NCBI GenBank assembly: GCA_002479805.1 | Contig: DLPB01000020.1 | Location: 62,001-126,000 of the forward strand | Length of the DNA stretch: 64,000 nucleotides | Source of the DNA: Micrococcales bacterium UBA7469 | GTDB taxonomy: Bacteria > Actinomycetota > Actinomycetes > Actinomycetales > Microbacteriaceae | Direction of reading: 5' to 3' | Part shown: one piece after another, positions 35,101 to 41,100 of the stretch | Position numbering within the stretch: position 1 is the stretch's first letter | Layout: each line of letters starts with the position of its first letter | Position numbers and translations under genes: made by a program | Notes under the pieces: generated by a model | What the model was told of the DNA's origin: nothing | The model's database searches: none | Seen by the model: the letters and a program-made list of their open reading frames with translations, nothing else

Positions 35101-38100
35101 ACGAACTTTCCGAAGCCGACCGCAATTTGATTGTTAGCAGACTCGTTTCGAGCGCCGCTGTCATAGGCGAAGCCTGCTGGGCGGTCATTTGAATCAGCGG
35201 CGCCACCCGCCATGTAGATGTTGCCGCCACCGGAAACTGGACCATAGGAATAGACACCGTTTGCCGAGTTGATTCTGGTGTTGTGCGAGACCCAAATCAA
35301 ACCTTCTTGGTTAGCATCGGCATCAGACCAAAGCACAATGTCAGAGTTGTTTGACTGAATTATGGAGAAATCCGCATCATTGGTTTGAGTAAGCGATGTA
35401 GTGCCATTGTCAATGTCGATCCACTGCTTCGCCTTGAGCATCACAGTGCTACCGGCCCGTGTGCTGATTAGGTCATAACCCTTGTCCAATGTAATTGCGT
35501 TACCAGCCACGGTAATGGTGCCGTCGGCGGTCACATCTCCGGAAATTTTTATGGTCGTGCTTGCGGAATTAATGGTTGCTAGGTTTCCAAACACAAAGTC
35601 GCCGGAGGCCACGTTGAACTGTGTCTGCACATCACCGGTGAAGTTATCTCCCGCTGGCAAAATCGAAACAGTTCCCGAGGTAGACATCGTGGAAGACGAG
35701 TTGGCGGTGGTGTCCTGGATCTGAGGACTGCGAAGTGTGATGTTGGCAGAAGATGAGACCACGTCGGTGCTGGACTTGGCTCCAAGCGCTCGGGCCTCCG
35801 AAGAAATCCAATTGACTACACCGCTAGTTGAAATGTGAATCGCACCGGCACGAGAAAGTATGTTCCAACCCCAAATGTAGATAGTGGTATTGGTCGCGGT
35901 TGGAGTGACTGCTGAGATGCTGATTCCACCACCAGTTGTGGCGATCGATGCCAAGGTGAATGGGTTATTCGCATCGTTATAGATGTGGTAGTAGTTGCCC
36001 GAGATCCTGGTGTTGATCGAAATTGCCGGAGAGGCTGTCGCAGCCGAAATCCAGCTGTTGCCATTCATTCTCAAACCATTGGACGCTGCACCCTGATTTA
36101 CCGTGACATCGATTCGTCCGGTTCCCGACCAGATCAACGAGCTAGGTTCAGCCAGCGCTGCGGCCACGGCCTGACTTTGAGAGATATTGATGTCAACCAA
36201 ACCACCACCCGAGTAGATCTTCGAGTTGTCCTCGAGCCAGAGGGCGAATTGGCGCCCAGCAACGTTTGCACCCGGAATCGGACCGGTTGGGTGGCCATCA
36301 GCATCGACAGCCGAACCACCACCGATGGTTACTCGACCACCACCGGATCGGGTCTTGCTAGCGTCTCCATTTGCAGTGTTGAGCTCTCCGTAAATGCCGA
36401 GCAGGAAGTAGCCAGCCCCGCCGTCGAAGGCGTTTGTCCAAATCACGATGTCGCCGTCGTTAGTTTGAATGTCGGTGAAGCTTGTGCTGGTGCCGTCGTT
36501 GATGTCGATCCAGCGCTTCGACTTCAGGACTATGTCGGCACCGCTGGCGGTGTTAGTTAACTTCACACCAGCGTCAATGTCGATTTCATTGCCGATAAAT
36601 TCAACCGGGTAGTTGAAAGTTGAGTTCCCTTGGAAAACAATCTGATTGCTGTTGGAGACCGAGCCGACTCGTAGCAATGTTGGCGGTACGGTGAACTTCA
36701 CATCTCCCGCGCCACCGAACTTCGGGATGAAGTTTGTACCCGTGCTTGTGTTTCTGAAGTTGGTTCCATAGGGCTCAATAGCCACCGTGCCGCTGACGCT
36801 CAGGTCAAGGTCTAGACCCTCATTAATCTGGTCTGCTCGCAAGATAAAGCCGCCAGGGGTGCTGATGGTGGTTCCAGCATTGCCACCCCACACTCCATCG
36901 CCTGGTGCTGAGCCCGACTGACGGCCTTCAACCAGAATTGCATCTGATGCAGTAGAAAGTGATCGAATGCTCGTAGTACCCGGGCCCCAGGCATTGAATT
37001 CCATTGGACCGTCAGAGAAAGATCCCCCGGCACCGGTGGTCTCACCCACAAGTTCAATTTTTCCGTTGCCGGAGAAGATTTCGGTACCACTGAGAAACGC
37101 AATACCTGCACCCCAGGCTGTTCCAAGGCTTGAGAACATGCGACCGCGGATGGTTACGTTTCCACCCGCCGAGTAGATCTTGGCTCCGGAGTTGACCACC
37201 TGCAAAGTTCCAAGTTGAACACCGGTGGTGTTTGAAGTTCCAATTGCGTTGTAGCCAGTTCCAGCTCCTGCAGCAAAGCCGGCTGGTCTAGTTGAGTCAG
37301 TCGTGCTGGCAAGGCCACCACCGATAACGATGTCGCCACCGCCGGTGGTCGAAGTGCCACATGTTGATGCGGTTGAACACAGAGTTGCGTTGCCAAGAAG
37401 CCTTACGAAACCAGCGGAGTTATTGTCACTGTCCGACCACAGCACGATGTGGCCACCGTTGGTGCGCACTTGCCTTGAGCCGGTGACGTGGATTTCATCG
37501 ACGGAGCGCAGCAGAATCTGCGATCCGGCTCTGGTGCTTTGAATACTCTCGTTCAGAGTCAAGATAGTTCCGTAGACACTAATAGGTCCGCTGATGCTAA
37601 TTGGAGCGCTCACTCGAACCGAACCGGTGCTCTGGTTCACCACCGCACTACCGGATAGGTGTCCAGGTTTTCCGATGCGCAAACTGCTTACTCCGGCGGA
37701 TGGCTTGAAGCCAGTTCCAAGATCCAAGGCGGCTTCAAAACCACCTGTGTATGGCTCGAAGACAACCTCACCGGATGTGCTGTAGCCAGCATTGGTTTGG
37801 TTGGAGAAGGCATCGCCACGCAGGATTAGGTTCGCCGATGAAGTCAGGGTCGAGGTAGCACCGAAGAGGCTGGGCTCACTTAGGAAGTCGATTACGGCAA
37901 TGTCATTACCGTTGCCTGAACCACGCGCCTCGATGACAACAGAGGAGGTAACCGCGTGGAATGTAATGCCGCGGAATCGCAATGATGGTGCGTTGGTTTG
38001 TTGGTTTCGGCCGGAGATGTAAACGCCACCTTGACCCTTGCTTGAGACCACAGTGTCGCCCGCAGAGGTGCCTCGCAAGAATGAAACTCCCGCCGAATCA

Positions 38101-41100
38101 TCGTTTGTTCCGGTTGATAAACCAACTATCGAAATAGCCTGACTGTGCGAACTAAAGCTCTCAAACAAACTTGGTGAACCCGGAACGGCGAGGTGCTCAA
38201 ATGCGTGAGTATTTCCGCCATCTAAGTTTGTAGTCGATGTGGACAGAGCCTCAAAAATCAGCCTTCCATTGCCAGATTCGAAAATCATTTGACCCAGCAA
38301 GTTAATGGCCATGCGTCTGGAAGACTGCCCCTTAACCACAAGGTCTCCGCCGCCCGAATAGGCGGCAAACGCGCTGGTTGAGTTGTCGCGACCGAGTTGA
38401 ATCGCGTCACCATTATTGAGTCCTGCCACACTTCGGGCATAACCGTCAGGTAATCCGTCGGCATTGGTATCTAGACCTCCCGCGAGATATAGATCTCCAC
38501 CGCCAGTTATTGCGGTCGTGCTACCTGCGACGGTGTTGAGAACCACCCTCTCCTCAGAGCGAATGTAGCCCGCACCGTTATTGTCTGAGTCTGACCAAAG
38601 GATGAGGTCGCCACCATTGAGCTGCATATCGACGTTGGCGGACAGAGAAATACTGCCGTTCGCTCGAAGTGTCAAACTGGCCGTCGCGCTGGTTGTGACA
38701 TCGGCTGCAACATTGATGTTCCCCGAGGCTGAGATCACCGTTGAGAAACTGGCCATGTGACGCATTAGGTCGGAAGCTCGAATGTTCGTAGTGCCGGTGC
38801 CAGAATTGGCATAGAACTCGCCACCTAGGAAGGTTCCCTGGGTTGTGACCCCGTCAGCGATGTTCACATTTGCCGGGTATGAATTCGGGGAAACAACCAG
38901 TGAGGTGGCAATAAAAGCGTCTGATGTAAATACCAGGGTCTGCGCTGAGCTTACGCTGCTCGTGAAACCAAGTCCGGTAAAGGTCGCAATTCCATTCACA
39001 GCATTCACGGTGAAGGACTGAGTAAGGGCTGTGCCATTGAATTGCAGCACTCCTGCCGAAGCGGTTACAGAAACCAGCCCCGAGGTTTGCACGAGATTCC
39101 CAGAAAGGTCGGTGAACTGAACTCTGATTGGGTTGGCAAAGGCTTGACCTGGGCGGGAGCCAACTGGCGATTCTGTTACCTCCAGTAGGGATCCCCAAGA
39201 CAATAGGACAACACCAGATCCACCGTTTCCACCGTAAGAATCGCTAGCCCAGTCACCACCAGCACCCCCACCACCGCCACCGGTGTTGGGGGAAGCATTG
39301 GTTGCCAAGATGTTGGCTCCGGCACCGCCACCGCCAACACCACCTGTGCCATGGCCGGTACCAGTGTTGTGGCGTGAACCACCACCACCACCTGCATAGG
39401 CGGTTGCGGTTCCACTTATGGATGAGATGCGTCCTGCACCACCATTACCCGCTTGTGCGGCTGTACCAGCCGCACCAGGTGCGGAGGCACCACCACCACC
39501 TGAAGTTTGCCAGTCTCCACCGGCGGTGGTTCCACCGGCATTACCTTGACCAGCGGTCCCTGCTCCACCAATGTGGGCGTTGTTACCATCGTTGATTCCA
39601 CCACCACCACCACCAGAGCCTCCTGCTCCAGCAAGACCTTGAGCTACGGTGATGCCCTTATTGGGTTCTTCCAGGGTGGCACCGCGTCCACCTCCGGCAA
39701 CTGTGATGGATCCGACAATCGAAGCCTGACCATTATTGGCGAGCCGCGAAGCCCCATAGCTGCGGCCGGGGTTGTCAGTGCTAGTGCCGACATAGGTGTC
39801 AGTAGAAGAGCCGAACAAAACAGCTCCTGGGCCACCTTGGCCCACGACAACTCGAATGGTTTGCTGACCAAAGGTGAGCTTTTGTGACTCAGTGAATCCT
39901 CCGGCACCACCACCGCCACCAACCATCGATCCGCCGCCACCACCACCGGCTACGGCAGCAACCTTGAAATTAGTGATGCCAGATGGAAGAGTGTAACCAC
40001 CGGTTGCGGTCAAATAACTGCGCTTGAATCTCAGGAATGACTGCTGAGTGAATGCTGTACCGCGATCAAGAATGAAGCCGTCCGAGAAGTTGGCGGCTAG
40101 GTAACCACCAACAACATCCGAATTGAAAACGAGATGGTTGTTGTTTCCAGAGCGATCCCTCACGACGCCAGGTTCATACTCATTAAAGTCGTAGTGAGCT
40201 CTCAGAGTGCCCGTCACACCTGAGGTCGAGTAGGTGTGCATCGAGGCCTGCAGGTTGGCTTCGTCGAGAGCAGTACCCCAAACTTTTACCTGGTCAATGG
40301 CCCCGGAGAGCTCTGCGTAGGCTAGGTCCCACTGACGAGCACCGCCGATCGCAAATTCTGACCCGATAGCTCCCCAAGTAACTGGTTGGTCCACCATCTT
40401 CACACCGTCGATGTAGATTTCGACGTCATTTGAATTTCGAGACATGGCGATGTGGTACCAGCGGTCTTGCAGAAATTGGAAATTTCGGAGAGTGTCAAAA
40501 ACATTTCCGCCAAAGGTGTAGTGGAGATATCCACCAGTGAGCCAAAGCGATGCTCGCTGCGAATACGCGCTACCGGTATCCATTTGGGAGAAGATTCCTT
40601 TAAAGCCAGAGGTGACATCGTTCGCATCGAGGTAATACCAGGCTTCGTAAGTCCAGTTGCCAGTGGCTGGGATTACATTGGAATTTGTATAGGCAAAGCT
40701 CTGAGGGGTGTTGTTTTTGTCCCAAGCCAAGTCTTGCTCAGCCGAGTACCTGATAACCACGACTCCTGCCGCGCCGCTCTTACCGGAATATGCGACATTC
40801 CATGAACCCTGCGCGAAATTACCACCACCACCGCCTCCGCCACCGCCGGAGTTGGGCAGCACCTCGCCGGTCGCCGATCCGCTGCCGTTTCCACCGGAAC
40901 CACCGCCTGTACCTCCAGTACCAGGTGATCCGTCAACGGAGTTTCCCTTTCCACCGCCACCACCGCCGGCAAAGAAAACAGCGTTGCCGCTGACGTGTCC
41001 AATTGAAAAGGCTTGCGCGCTGACTGTTGGCACAAAGTCAATTGCGAGACCAGCGCCACCGTTTAAGCCGCTCGCCGAAGCACCTGCTCCACCACCACCG

